Shown: one piece after another, positions 10,175 through 18,487 of the stretch
How the letters are laid out: every line of letters starts with the position of its first letter
How positions within the stretch are numbered: position 1 is the stretch's first letter
From: Marivita sp. GX14005
GTDB lineage: Bacteria > Pseudomonadota > Alphaproteobacteria > Rhodobacterales > Rhodobacteraceae
NCBI RefSeq assembly: GCF_023370775.1
Contig: NZ_JAMCCQ010000002.1
Coordinates: 620,001-684,000 of the forward strand
Length of the DNA stretch: 64,000 nucleotides
Direction of reading: 5' to 3'
Notes under the pieces: model-generated
Database searches by the model: none
The model's input: the letters and a program-made list of their open reading frames with translations, nothing else
Told to the model about the DNA's origin: nothing
Position numbers and translations under genes: made by a program

Positions 10175-10908
10175 CGGACACCGCCGCTGATTTCGATCCC
10201 GTCTATCTCAGCGATCCCTATGCGCGCGATCTGACCGCCCGCGTGCGCGCTCACACGCCCGAGGGCGGCGTGGTGCTCGACCGCTCGATCTTCTATCCGA
10301 CGGGCGGCGGTCAACCGGGCGACAGCGGATGGCTCGAATGGGACGGCCAGTCGCTGCCCATCGCCACCACGGTCAAGGGAGAGCGCGGCGCAAGCGTTCT
10401 CGTTCCCGCCGAGCCGTCCCGCCTGCCGCCACTGGGCGCGCATGTCGTGCAGGCGCTCGATTGGGAGCGCCGGCACAAGCATATGCGCATCCACACCGCG
10501 CTGCATCTTCTGTCGGTCGTGATCCCGCTACCGGTGACCGGCGGCGCCATCGCGGCGGGGCGCGGCCGGCTCGATTTTCTCATGCCGGACCCCCCGGAGA
10601 ACCGCGATGCGCTGGAGGCCGAGCTCAACCGCCTCATCGATCACGACCATATCGTCAGCGACGGGTGGATCACCCAGGCCGAACTCGATGCCAATCCCGC
10701 GCTGGTCAAGACCATGTCCGTGCGCCCCCCGCGCGGCGCCGGTCGAATCCGCCTCGTGCGGATTGGGGCGCCCGAGGCACAGGTCGATCTGCAACCCTGC
10801 GGCGGCACCCATGTCGCCCGAACCGGAGAAATCGGACGGATCGTGTTCGGCAAGATCGAAAGCAAGGGCAAACAGAACCGCCGCGTGACGATCGTGCTGG
10901 AGCAATAA
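10171..10908 (+). CDS. AlaX-type alanyl-tRNA editing protein
   Basis: This 245-residue protein is a free-standing homologue of the AlaRS editing domain. It hydrolyses mischarged Ser- or Gly-tRNA(Ala). The zinc ligands are visible: H108 and H112 in HTALH, and C210 and H214 in CGGTH. The N-terminal substrate-side motif TGGGQPGDSG is intact. The ATG is embedded in the stop of the channel gene (ATGA), which supports translational coupling. The co-occurrence with tRNA-Ser downstream is probably chance. Confidence 0.9.
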   Translation: MTDTAADFDPVYLSDPYARDLTARVRAHTPEGGVVLDRSIFYPTGGGQPGDSGWLEWDGQSLPIATTVKGERGASVLVPAEPSRLPPLGAHVVQALDWERRHKHMRIHTALHLLSVVIPLPVTGGAIAAGRGRLDFLMPDPPENRDALEAELNRLIDHDHIVSDGWITQAELDANPALVKTMSVRPPRGAGRIRLVRIGAPEAQVDLQPCGGTHVARTGEIGRIVFGKIESKGKQNRRVTIVLEQ

Positions 10909-11005
10909 GGAGCCAACTCGGACCCGTCGTCCACTTGCAGGGCAAGACCATTCCGAAAATCTGCCCAACCGACGAAAAATCGCTCCTTCGCCCCGACAAT
11001 CGCTC

Positions 11006-11035
11006 TTGCATCCCCGCCGCGACTTCCCCTAAACA
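11006..11035 (+). promoter_or_regulatory. Promoter of tRNA-Ser
   Basis: TTGCAT (11006-11011) and TAAACA (11030-11035) with an 18-nt spacer lie 6 nt upstream of the mature tRNA 5' end. Confidence 0.5.
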
Positions 11036-11041
11036 GCCCTC

Positions 11042-11131
11042 GGACAGGTGGCCGAGTGGTCGAAGGCGCGCGCCTGGAAAGTGCGTAGGCGGGAAACCGT
11101 CTCGAGGGTTCGAATCCCTTCCTGTCCGCCA
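11042..11131 (+). tRNA. tRNA-Ser(GGA)
   Basis: The acceptor stem GGACAGG/CCTGTCC, a D-arm with GTGGTCGAAGGC, a 5-bp anticodon stem around the loop CTGGAAA, a class II long variable arm, and the T-arm GAGGGTTCGAATCCC are all present. The anticodon GGA reads UCC and UCU serine codons. CCA is encoded at 11129-11131. The accessory region starts shortly downstream. Confidence 0.97.
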
Positions 11132-11154
11132 CATTCAGATACTGAATCCGACCA

Positions 11155-11179
11155 AGGGCCCCGATTGGGGCCTTTTTTC
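11155..11179 (+). terminator. Rho-independent terminator of tRNA-Ser
   Basis: GGCCCC (11157-11162), loop GATT and GGGGCC (11167-11172) are followed by six Ts. It sits 24 nt after the tRNA CCA. Confidence 0.85.
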
Positions 11180-11521
11180 TTTTTGTTTCAAAGGGCGTTG
11201 GCAGGGCCATCCGCCCTTCGGAGACTGGGCGCTTGACGCGGAATGGGTCTCCGAATGGCCTGCGTCTCTCTTCGAGCGCCCCTCTACGACCATGGGACGG
11301 CGCAAAACATCCTTGAAATTCCATTGGGTTGCCGGGTTCATGGGTTCGCTCCGTTCGCGAAATATTCCGGTGACGGAGACCGAAACGAAAGCGCAGGGCG
11401 GCCAGAAGGACGGCTCCGCGGCGGCCGATCCCCAAGTCCGGCGGAAGCGTTCGAAGCGAGCCAGAACCCTGCCAGAAGTCTCTGATGACAAACAGACTTC
11501 ACGCCCATAGCTTGGGCCGCA
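11180..11521. other. Non-coding junction between host core and accessory region
   Basis: No open frame here has a start, ribosome-binding site and coding composition that convince me. The left boundary of the mobile region probably lies in or near this stretch, but I found no direct repeat of the tRNA end inside the window to define an attachment site. Confidence 0.4.
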
Positions 11522-12358
11522 ATGTCGAACGGGCCATGGACGGATGAAGAGAACGATCTGATCGTCGCGGATTACTTCGCGATGCTGGCCGACGACATCT
11601 CCGGGCGCCGCTACAGCAAGGCCGAGCATCGCCGAGCGCTGCTGCCGCTGCTGAACGACCGGTCGGAGGGGTCCGTCGAGTTCAAGCACCAGAATATCAG
11701 CGCGGTGCTGAAGGGGCTCGGCGAGGACTGGATCCCCGGTTACAAGCCCGCGTTCAACTTCCAGATGACCTTGGTGGATGCCGTGGCGCGGTGGCTGGCG
11801 CTGAACCCGGCTTGGCTCGGGCGCCAACCGAGGCTGCAAACCGCCGCTGGCCTACGCGAGGCAGCGCAGATCTGGATCGGACCGCCGCCGACGCTGTCGA
11901 ACCAGCCGCCGCCGCAGGAACTGGACCAGATGCTGCACATCGCCCGCAAGTTCGACGTGGCGGGCCGGGACGAGCGCAACCGGGCCCTCGGTCGCGCGGG
12001 AGAGGAACGTGTGCTGGCGCATGAACGGGGGTCTCTGCGTTCGGCAGGACGGGACGATCTGGCGCGCAAGGTACGCTGGGTGTCGGAGGAGGATGGCGAT
12101 GGCGCGGGCTACGACATCGCGAGTTTCGCCCCGGACGGGCTCGCCCGGCTTATCGAGGTCAAGACGACGAACGGATGGGAGCGCACGCCCTTCCACATCA
12201 CCCGCAACGAACTGGCCGTGGCCGAGGAGCGCAGGTCGGAATGGCGTCTGTTCCGGCTCTGGAACTTCTCACGCGAGCCGAAGGCGTTCGAGTTGCATCC
12301 GCCGCTGGACGCGCATGTCTCCCTGACCGCGACGACGTTTCAGGCGAGCTTTCACTGA
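11522..12358 (+). CDS. DUF3883 domain protein, predicted nuclease-like
   Basis: The product has 278 residues. The C-terminal third is a DUF3883 domain: D198 in GAGYDIASF and E212-V-K214 in LIEVKTTNGW. This gives the D...ExK spacing of PD-(D/E)XK nucleases, and the FHITRNELAVAE segment follows as in the family. The N-terminal two thirds (an EENDLIVADYFAML opening) has no domain I recognise and may bind a partner or DNA. DUF3883 domains often occur in restriction and other defence proteins. It stands alone next to the recombinase operon and converges on it with a 3-nt gap. Confidence 0.75.
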   Translation: MSNGPWTDEENDLIVADYFAMLADDISGRRYSKAEHRRALLPLLNDRSEGSVEFKHQNISAVLKGLGEDWIPGYKPAFNFQMTLVDAVARWLALNPAWLGRQPRLQTAAGLREAAQIWIGPPPTLSNQPPPQELDQMLHIARKFDVAGRDERNRALGRAGEERVLAHERGSLRSAGRDDLARKVRWVSEEDGDGAGYDIASFAPDGLARLIEVKTTNGWERTPFHITRNELAVAEERRSEWRLFRLWNFSREPKAFELHPPLDAHVSLTATTFQASFH

Positions 12359-12361
12359 GCC

Positions 12362-12745
12362 TCAGTCGAACACCCGCTCCGGCTGTTCGTGCCATGGCAG
12401 GGCCGCGACATCGGTCAGTTTCAACAGGGTCACGGCGGGCACCTCACGCTTGTAGACGAGGCGCTTGAGGACTCCCGGCGCGAGGTAGGCGAGCCGCAGC
12501 TGTCGGCTGACATGGCGTTCGGCCAGCCCCACGGCTTTCGCCAGATCGGTGACCGTATTGAACTCGCCAGCCTCCATGCGCCGCCGCCAGCCCCACGCCC
12601 GGCCGATGGCGCGCAGGATATGCGGATCCTGCGACCGGTCTTCACTGGGCAGATAGGTTGCGGGCGGCATGATCTTCGGCCGCCCGTTCTGCTTGCGGAC
12701 CTTGAGCGGTACGAAGATCTGGATGGACTCGTCGGGTTTCATCAT
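12362..12745 (-). CDS. Small HTH protein coupled to the serine recombinase
   Basis: The product has 127 residues, and its ATG overlaps the recombinase stop (ATGA). A helix-turn-helix is likely around TVTDLAKAVGLAERHVSRQL, followed by LAPGVLKRLVYKREVP, which recalls the HTH part of ParB-like proteins. It probably binds DNA and may regulate the recombinase operon or help choose recombination direction, but that is inference. An alternative start one codon downstream exists (MKPDES). Confidence 0.65.
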   Translation of the reverse strand: MMKPDESIQIFVPLKVRKQNGRPKIMPPATYLPSEDRSQDPHILRAIGRAWGWRRRMEAGEFNTVTDLAKAVGLAERHVSRQLRLAYLAPGVLKRLVYKREVPAVTLLKLTDVAALPWHEQPERVFD

Positions 12746-14067
12746 TCCGCCGCCACCTTCTTTCGTGGGGCCATCATGTCGCGCATGACGCCCGAGACGC
12801 CGTCGGTCCGGACATCGATGACCAGCCCCTCGGACGTCACGGTGACCCGGCGCACCAGCAACTGCACGATCCGGGTCTGCTCCGCAGGGAACAGCTGGCC
12901 CCAGACGTCCTCGAACGTCTGCAGCGCGGAGATCACATCGGCCTCGGCGAAGGCGTGACCCTCGCGGGCCAAGTGGGCGATGACCTGTGCCGTGATCGAC
13001 GGGGCGCGCATCACCCGCCGCAGCTCGGTCACCACGGCCGCTTCCACGAGGTCGGCAGGAAGACGGCGCGGGATGCCCTCGTCGCTGGGTTCGCGATTCT
13101 TGATGACGTCCATCGAGACGTAATACCGGTATCGCCGCGCGCCCTTCTTCGTGCTGCTCGGGGTCATGGCGGCGCCCGTGGCCGTGAAGATCAGCCCCTT
13201 GAGCAAGGCAGGCGCCTGCGCGCGGGTGTTGTTGGCGCGCTTGCGCGGGTTCTGCCGCAAGATGGCATGGACCTGATCCCACAGCTGCTCGTCGATGATG
13301 GCCTGATGCTCGCCGGGATAGGCCTTGCCCTTGTGGACGGCGTCGCCGCGATAGACGCGGTTCACCAGCACTCTGTAGAGATATCCCTTGTCGACCAACG
13401 TGCCCTGCTTGTTGCGCAACCCTTTGCGGCGCAGTTCGCGCGCCAGCACGGTCGCTGAGCCGACCTCGACAAACCGTTCGAAGATGCCGCGCACGGTGGC
13501 GGCCTCTTCCTCGTTCACCACGAGCTTGCGGTCCTTCACATCGTACCCGAGCGGGACGTAGCCGCCCATCCACATGCCCTTCATGCGGGAGGCGCGGACC
13601 TTGTCCCGGATGCGCTCGGCTGTGACCTCGCGCTCGAACTGCGCGAATGACAGCAGGATGTTCAGCGTCAGCCGCCCCATGGAGGTGGTGGTGTTGAAGG
13701 ACTGCGTCACCGAGACGAAGGTCACGCCGTTGCGGTCGAAGACCTCGACCAGCTTCGAGAAGTCCATCAGCGAGCGCGACAGGCGGTCGATCTTGTAGAC
13801 GACCACCACATCGATCAGGCCGTCCTCGATGTCGGCCAGAAGCTGCTTGAGGCCGGGCCGTTCCAGCGTCCCGCCCGAGATTCCGCCGTCGTCATACTGA
13901 TCGCGGACCAGCACCCAGCCCTCGGAACGCTGGCTGGCGATATACGCCTCGCAGGCCTCTCGCTGGGCGTGCAGGCTGTTGAACTCCTGCTCCAGCCCTT
14001 CCTCCGACGACTTGCGCGTGTAGATGGCGCAGCGCTGGCGGCGGACGGGATTTGCACGCTGCTCCAT
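12742..14067 (-). CDS. Large serine recombinase (site-specific integrase)
   Basis: This 441-residue protein has the resolvase catalytic domain at the N-terminus (AIYTRKSSEEG, nucleophile S20; DGGISGGTLERP; YKIDRLSRSLMDF). The recombinase domain follows (GYVPLGYDVKDRKLVVNEEE) and then a C-terminal zinc-ribbon or coiled-coil region. It is compact for a large serine integrase but normal for the alphaproteobacterial subgroup found with DUF2924. It would integrate and excise the element. The start overlaps the DUF2924 stop (TGATG) and the stop overlaps the HTH gene (ATGA). Confidence 0.93.
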   Translation of the reverse strand: MEQRANPVRRQRCAIYTRKSSEEGLEQEFNSLHAQREACEAYIASQRSEGWVLVRDQYDDGGISGGTLERPGLKQLLADIEDGLIDVVVVYKIDRLSRSLMDFSKLVEVFDRNGVTFVSVTQSFNTTTSMGRLTLNILLSFAQFEREVTAERIRDKVRASRMKGMWMGGYVPLGYDVKDRKLVVNEEEAATVRGIFERFVEVGSATVLARELRRKGLRNKQGTLVDKGYLYRVLVNRVYRGDAVHKGKAYPGEHQAIIDEQLWDQVHAILRQNPRKRANNTRAQAPALLKGLIFTATGAAMTPSSTKKGARRYRYYVSMDVIKNREPSDEGIPRRLPADLVEAAVVTELRRVMRAPSITAQVIAHLAREGHAFAEADVISALQTFEDVWGQLFPAEQTRIVQLLVRRVTVTSEGLVIDVRTDGVSGVMRDMMAPRKKVAAE

Positions 14068-14522
14068 CAGTCATTCCCCCGCTTTCGTTCGCGCAACCCG
14101 AAGAAGCGGTAGCCATTCCAGCGCGTCCCGGTGATCGCCCGCGCAATTGCGGACAAGGATTTGTACGGTCGCCCCTGCCACTCGAACCCGTCCCGCAAGA
14201 CCGTGATCGTGTGCTCGACCCCGTTCCATTCGCGGATCAGCCTCGTACCGACCACGGGATTGCGAGGATCGGCGATCTGGCTCTTGCGTGTCAGGGTGCC
14301 GCTGACCTCGTCGGCCAGCAGGTCCAGCATGCGCCGGGTTTCCCGATCAGGACCGCCATACGTCAGTTCCTGGATGCGGTAGGCCAACCGGCTCTCGAGG
14401 AACGCTCGGCTGTTGTTCGGCGCCGCTGTCGCAAAGATCGTCTGCCACTCCGACTTCAACTGGGGGACGGACATGGACTTCAGCGCGGCTAGGCGCGCGG
14501 GGATGGGATCGGACTTCATCAT
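14067..14522 (-). CDS. DUF2924 domain protein
   Basis: The product has 151 residues. The start at 14522 (MMKSDP) is chosen for a CGGAG site upstream and the ATGA overlap with the previous gene. Family marks are LAYRIQELTYGG, the TRLIREWNGVEHTITVL strand and the C-terminal SLSAIARAITGTRWNGYRFF. DUF2924 proteins accompany serine recombinases of this type in alphaproteobacterial islands. A DNA-binding accessory role is likely but not shown here. Confidence 0.85.
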   Translation of the reverse strand: MMKSDPIPARLAALKSMSVPQLKSEWQTIFATAAPNNSRAFLESRLAYRIQELTYGGPDRETRRMLDLLADEVSGTLTRKSQIADPRNPVVGTRLIREWNGVEHTITVLRDGFEWQGRPYKSLSAIARAITGTRWNGYRFFGLRERKRGND

Positions 14523-14722
14523 GCGTTTCTCCGGTGAGTTGGAGTTGCATGACGGCATTGGTCGTTGGGATAGTGTAGGCAACGTTCTCCAGTATTGTCA
14601 GATACTTCGCGCCCATCCTGCCCGAGCAACCGAACCAGCCCGAGTGCCAGCAGGCCGCAGAGCTCGGCGCGGCGCTCGGCGGCGGTCATCTGGTCGGGAG
14701 GCAGGGGATTGGGGCGTTTCAT
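14519..14722 (-). CDS. Small conserved-looking protein at the head of the recombinase operon
   Basis: The product has 67 residues, with an N-terminal Pro-rich MKRPNPLPPDQMT followed by a helix AAERRAELCGLLALGLVRLL. It has no recognised domain. It is the first gene of a four-gene minus-strand operon in which each stop overlaps the next start by 1 or 4 nt. This implies fixed stoichiometry with the recombinase. Confidence 0.6.
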   Translation of the reverse strand: MKRPNPLPPDQMTAAERRAELCGLLALGLVRLLGQDGREVSDNTGERCLHYPNDQCRHATPTHRRNA

Positions 14723-14910
14723 ATTCAGTGGCCGTGTTCGGTGGTGGATACCGAACAAAAGCCACCCGGCCGCCAAGGATGGGACATCTCATGAAAGCGG
14801 GATCCGAAAATGCGAACAGGAAGAGAACATCAGGGCTTGCCGATCACGGATTTGTCCATGATTATCGCAGGTTGAATCAAGCAAGAGCAGTAGTTCGTTG
14901 AGGTAAGATC

Positions 14911-15087
14911 ATGGCGCGTAAAGCAACTCCGATCAGTCCCCTTGTCCTGGCGCTGATCGAGGATGCGCGCGTGGCTCTTGCCCCAGCGATTCTCTCGGCC
15001 CGGGAGGAAGGTGATAGTCACCGCAGTCCCCAGAGGCGACATCGCGGTGTCAAGCGCCGGGCACGGCCCCGCAATCGCGGTCTATAG
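14911..15087 (+). CDS. Possible small basic protein (58 aa)
   Basis: The ATG at 14911 has a GAGG 8 nt upstream and reads through a helix-like VLALIEDARVALAPAILSAR into a strongly basic tail rich in Arg, ending at TAG 15085-15087. It lies between the divergent recombinase operon and the 735-aa gene, 28 nt upstream of the latter. No family is recognised. It could instead be leader sequence. Confidence 0.3.
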   Translation: MARKATPISPLVLALIEDARVALAPAILSAREEGDSHRSPQRRHRGVKRRARPRNRGL

Positions 15088-15115
15088 TCAAAATCAGCAT
15101 TTTCCGGAGAGTTAT

Positions 15116-17323
15116 ATGGTACGCGCCCCGGCCAGAACTTGCCCCAATCTTTCTCGGCTATTCGACGAGGCCGAGCCGGAACTGCTGTCCGGATTCCTCA
15201 AGAGCAAGGCTTTCGAGAGGCTGAGCTGGCTCGCGCCCTACAGGTTCGACCCCGAGAATCCGGACGGTCCGTCGGTTGCCAGAAACATGCTGCCGCAGGA
15301 AAAGAAGGATCGGCTGGGGCCCCTCGAAGCTGAAGCTGCCCGGATCGTCACAATCGCAAGCGACCGTGGCGAGTATGCCCTCGAAGGTCTCGCCAAGACC
15401 ACGCTCGAACCCGAGCGCGCCAAGGAACTTCTGAACCGGCGGGACAAGCTCGCGCGAAGCCTTTGGGCTTACGCAAACGAACACGGCTTGTTTGAAGCGG
15501 CGGAGAACAGCCTGCACCTTCGTCTCTACCGGCGCTATGACAAGCACTACCAGACTTTCATGGCCGAGCCTTCGGTCGACGGGGGTCCGGACGCCGGCAG
15601 CGCATTGCTCGAAGAGCTTCTGGTCGATCTCAACAAGCGTCTCGATCGCGGCGACGGCTACAGCATCGACAAGTTCGACATCCCCGAGGACGGCGATGAA
15701 CCGGCGGCGGAGATGTACCTGCTGTTCCATCCCGATCCCCCCACAAGCGTTCGGGAGATCGATGACGACGGCAATCGGTCGAGCATCTATTTTCGGCCGC
15801 CTGGAGAGGCGATGATCGTCTACACGCCATCGACCGGGCGGGTCCATGTGCGCGCTGGCAACCGAAAGCTCAGGCACACAGTTGCCGAACGCTTCATCGA
15901 GACTGCACTCGAGCAGACCTACTCCAACCAGCCCGTCGACTTTCAGGCCTACGACATTTCGCAGTTCCTGCAAGGACTCGATCTTGAACCGCCGGAACTC
16001 GACGACGTCGTGATCGACCGCGCACAGGTGATCCGCGCTGACATCAGCATCGGCAATCTGGCCAACCGTCTCTCGCTTTCCACCACGATCGACCAGGACA
16101 TCTCCGAAATCATCGACAGCCAGCCGGGCCTTCCGAGGATTTTCGAGCGGGCGCTCGCAATCCGCTTCGTCGAGATTGCGGTCCGGTATTTCCGCGCGGG
16201 ACGGGATGAGGCGCAAACCCTCAACTTCACCCTCACCGACCGCAACACGAGCAGCCTTCTCAGCATCGACGACCCTTTCGAGCGCGTTCTGGGGCATCGC
16301 TTGCTCAGACACTGGAACATCCTCCGTGATGGTCGCGCGCCAGGCGAAGGGGAGAGCATGGCGGTCATGCCCGCCTTGCTGGCCATCTGGGATATCGGAG
16401 CTGACAGGGTCACCGGCGCATGGCTCCAAACTCGCGGTGTCGATCCTGGCCTCCTGACTGATCTGGGCTTCCTCGTGCCGGCCGGCTGGGAAGGCGACGA
16501 CCTGATCGACGATGAAGACGAGGTCGGCCCGGTGGCAGCCGAAGTGGTCGTTCGTATCGAGAAGGGAGATGCGGAGGAAGAAGACCGTAAGGTGGCCGAC
16601 CTCAAGGTCACCGAGGGACAGGCGACGTCTGCGGGCAACCCGGATCGCTACAGGATCTTTCGGGTGCGTGACGGCTGGGTCGCGCAACACCTGAAGGAAC
16701 GTCTCGAAAAGGCGCTCGATGCGCCCGCCATCGAGAAGCTGACCGATCATCTCCTCTACCTTGGAACGCTCAGTGTCGATGGCGGCGATGTTCCGATCTA
16801 CCTTGCGCGTGGTCTCGACCGGGAGAGGGTCCGGTCTGCCGTCGATACGGAACTTCGGGCGCGCCACAACCTCGGTATTGGACTGGTTCTGCAGGCCGGC
16901 ACTGCTCCCGGACCGTGCCTGGCGGCCAATGTTCTGACGCCGCTTGTTGATCAGATCGACACCAAGCAAGCCGAAATCGCGTTGGTCGCAGACAAGCTCC
17001 GGTCCGTGTTCCGGCGACATCGGATATTGGCCCGTGGAGGCATGACGGTCGGACTCACCCGTAGCGGCGATGATATCGTGACCCTCTTCGTGCCAGGGAA
17101 AGGCACCATCGACATCAAGGGCGAAAACCGCATCCAGATCATCCAGCGGCTGGTCGATGCCCACAACAACGGCCCAACGCCGATGTCGACCAAGGACCTT
17201 GTCAAGGGAATCGCTGAAGACCAGTCCCTGTCGAACATCTTCAAGCAGCCGCTGTGGGACAAGCTGAAGGCCAACTTTCTGAGAAGTCTTGGCGCCAAGG
17301 GGCCGTGGGAGATCGCAATCTGA
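15116..17323 (+). CDS. Large protein of unknown function (735 aa)
   Basis: The ATG at 15116 follows CGGAGAG by 5 nt; the longer open frame upstream has no such site. There is no signal peptide or membrane segment, so it is probably cytoplasmic. I recognise no catalytic motif. Visible parts are an acidic stretch around residues 460-490 (DDLIDDEDEVGPVAAE), a charged stretch soon after (EEEDRKVADLKV), and a C-terminal segment that could form a winged helix (IQIIQRLVDAHNNG, then STKDLVKGIAEDQSL). Its third-position GC looks lower than in the phage genes. The position between recombinase and prophage early genes suggests cargo, perhaps defence, without motif proof. Confidence 0.7.
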   Translation: MVRAPARTCPNLSRLFDEAEPELLSGFLKSKAFERLSWLAPYRFDPENPDGPSVARNMLPQEKKDRLGPLEAEAARIVTIASDRGEYALEGLAKTTLEPERAKELLNRRDKLARSLWAYANEHGLFEAAENSLHLRLYRRYDKHYQTFMAEPSVDGGPDAGSALLEELLVDLNKRLDRGDGYSIDKFDIPEDGDEPAAEMYLLFHPDPPTSVREIDDDGNRSSIYFRPPGEAMIVYTPSTGRVHVRAGNRKLRHTVAERFIETALEQTYSNQPVDFQAYDISQFLQGLDLEPPELDDVVIDRAQVIRADISIGNLANRLSLSTTIDQDISEIIDSQPGLPRIFERALAIRFVEIAVRYFRAGRDEAQTLNFTLTDRNTSSLLSIDDPFERVLGHRLLRHWNILRDGRAPGEGESMAVMPALLAIWDIGADRVTGAWLQTRGVDPGLLTDLGFLVPAGWEGDDLIDDEDEVGPVAAEVVVRIEKGDAEEEDRKVADLKVTEGQATSAGNPDRYRIFRVRDGWVAQHLKERLEKALDAPAIEKLTDHLLYLGTLSVDGGDVPIYLARGLDRERVRSAVDTELRARHNLGIGLVLQAGTAPGPCLAANVLTPLVDQIDTKQAEIALVADKLRSVFRRHRILARGGMTVGLTRSGDDIVTLFVPGKGTIDIKGENRIQIIQRLVDAHNNGPTPMSTKDLVKGIAEDQSLSNIFKQPLWDKLKANFLRSLGAKGPWEIAI

Positions 17324-17328
17324 CAGCT

Positions 17329-17371
17329 GGCTCCGATCCGGCTCCGATTGGGGGGTCTGACGGGCTCCGAT
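17329..17371. repeat. Three direct copies of GGCTCCGAT
   Basis: The 9-mer GGCTCCGAT occurs at 17329-17337, 17340-17348 and 17363-17371, between the 735-aa gene and the Com-like gene. Spacings of 11 and 23 nt are close to one and two helical turns, as for an operator or iteron array. Confidence 0.5.
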
Positions 17372-17416
17372 TCCTCAGGCCAATGGGGGTGCTCACTCAG
17401 TCAGAGGAGCACCCCG

Positions 17417-17662
17417 ATGCCGACTCCCTTCCCCTCGCGCGAGGCAGCCCCGACGAGCTGGTCCGGCGCCGCGAAGACCAAACCCACCGCCTCGAACTCG
17501 GAATGGCGCTGCACGCGCTGTGACAAGCTGCTCGGCGTCTGCCGGGACGGCCGCATGCACCTGCGCTTCGCGCGGGGGCACGAGTATCTCGTGGGCTTCC
17601 CGGTTCAGGCCACCTGCCGCGGCTGCGGCACGCTGAACAACGCGACCGCGCCCGCGCGCTGA
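17417..17662 (+). CDS. Com-like zinc-finger protein
   Basis: The product has 81 residues from the ATG at 17417, preceded by GAGGAG. Two CxxC pairs (WRCTRCDKLLG and ATCRGCGTLNNA) frame a short strand region. This resembles the phage Mu Com family, small zinc proteins that activate translation of the mom DNA-modification gene. Com-like genes are common in phages near DNA-modification genes, and two methyltransferases lie further down this early region. Its target here is unknown. Confidence 0.6.
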   Translation: MPTPFPSREAAPTSWSGAAKTKPTASNSEWRCTRCDKLLGVCRDGRMHLRFARGHEYLVGFPVQATCRGCGTLNNATAPAR

Positions 17663-17761
17663 CACGCGCTTTCACCCAACCCCCTGAAATCGCAGAGACG
17701 CGCGACGTCCTGACCTGGCCACGAGAAGGCGCCGGACGCCTGGCCGCAAGGCAGGCGTCCG

Positions 17762-18472
17762 ATGTCCTTCGCGTGGCACGAGATCCGTGATCACCTCATG
17801 CATTCATCCTCCAACCTTCACTTCCAGCGCAGTTTCGACGTCGTCCGGCGTGCGCAGGCTGCCCTCACACCGTTCCGGGATCCGGCGGCCCTGCTGGACG
17901 GGCTGCACCGCACGACCGGCGATCCGGCCCGGAAGAACGTGATCCTCTCCGCGCTGGTCGGGGCGGCGCAGGGCGACGGGCCCGCGTCCGACTGCGCCCT
18001 GACGCTGCTGTTGCTGGCACTCTGGCCCGGCCTCGACGCCATCCGCCGCCGGTCGATCTGGCGCAGGATCGGCACCGCCGACGAGATCGCGTCCGACGTA
18101 CTGGCGCGCACCACCGAGGCAGTCCGCAGCCTCGATCTCGGGCGCGTCAACTGGATCGCGGCGACGGTGCTGCGCAACGTCGAGCGCGACATGATCCGCG
18201 TGCGCCAGCGCGACCAGGCAAGAGAACATCTCGCCAGCGGCGCCGACCCTGAAGAGGTGGCGGACAGCGGCGACAGCGGGATCGGCGCAACCGGGTACGC
18301 ACGGCTGAACGGCGCCGTGTGGAAGCTGCTCGGCGATGACGCCCTGCTGGTGATCCGCGTGGCGATCGAGGGTTTTTCGCAGGCCGAGGTCGCCGTCGAG
18401 CTGGGCCTTACCGAAGCCGCCGCCCGCAAGCGGTACCAGCGCGCGATGCGCCGGCTGCACGACGCCCTCTAG
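17762..18472 (+). CDS. Sigma-70-like / RNA polymerase sigma factor-related phage protein
   Basis: The product has 236 residues. The C-terminus is a region 4-type helix-turn-helix (ALLVIRVAIEGFSQAEVAVELGLTEAAARKRYQRAMRRL, split here as FSQAEVAVELGLTEAAARKR). The middle segment (ADEIASDVLARTTEAVRSLD, then LRNVERDMIRVRQRD) resembles a degenerate region 2. It could direct host polymerase to phage promoters or act as a DNA-binding regulator. The start at 17762 has only a weak ribosome-binding site; ATG 17799 is an alternative. Confidence 0.65.
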   Translation: MSFAWHEIRDHLMHSSSNLHFQRSFDVVRRAQAALTPFRDPAALLDGLHRTTGDPARKNVILSALVGAAQGDGPASDCALTLLLLALWPGLDAIRRRSIWRRIGTADEIASDVLARTTEAVRSLDLGRVNWIAATVLRNVERDMIRVRQRDQAREHLASGADPEEVADSGDSGIGATGYARLNGAVWKLLGDDALLVIRVAIEGFSQAEVAVELGLTEAAARKRYQRAMRRLHDAL

Positions 18473-18487
18473 GAAATCCCCTGAACC

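Noticed and set aside
11042-11131. tRNA-Ser 3' end as the attachment site of the element
   Set aside because: The accessory region starts just downstream, but I see no second copy of the tRNA end in the window and large serine recombinases rarely use tRNA genes.
10329-11510. 393-aa open frame over alaX, tRNA-Ser and its terminator
   Set aside because: It reads through a tRNA gene and a terminator in a frame without coding composition; it is a high-GC artefact.
15158-17164. 668-aa antisense open frame opposite the unknown 735-aa gene
   Set aside because: Long antisense frames are common in high-GC genes; there is no ribosome-binding site or recognisable motif, and the plus strand has the good start.
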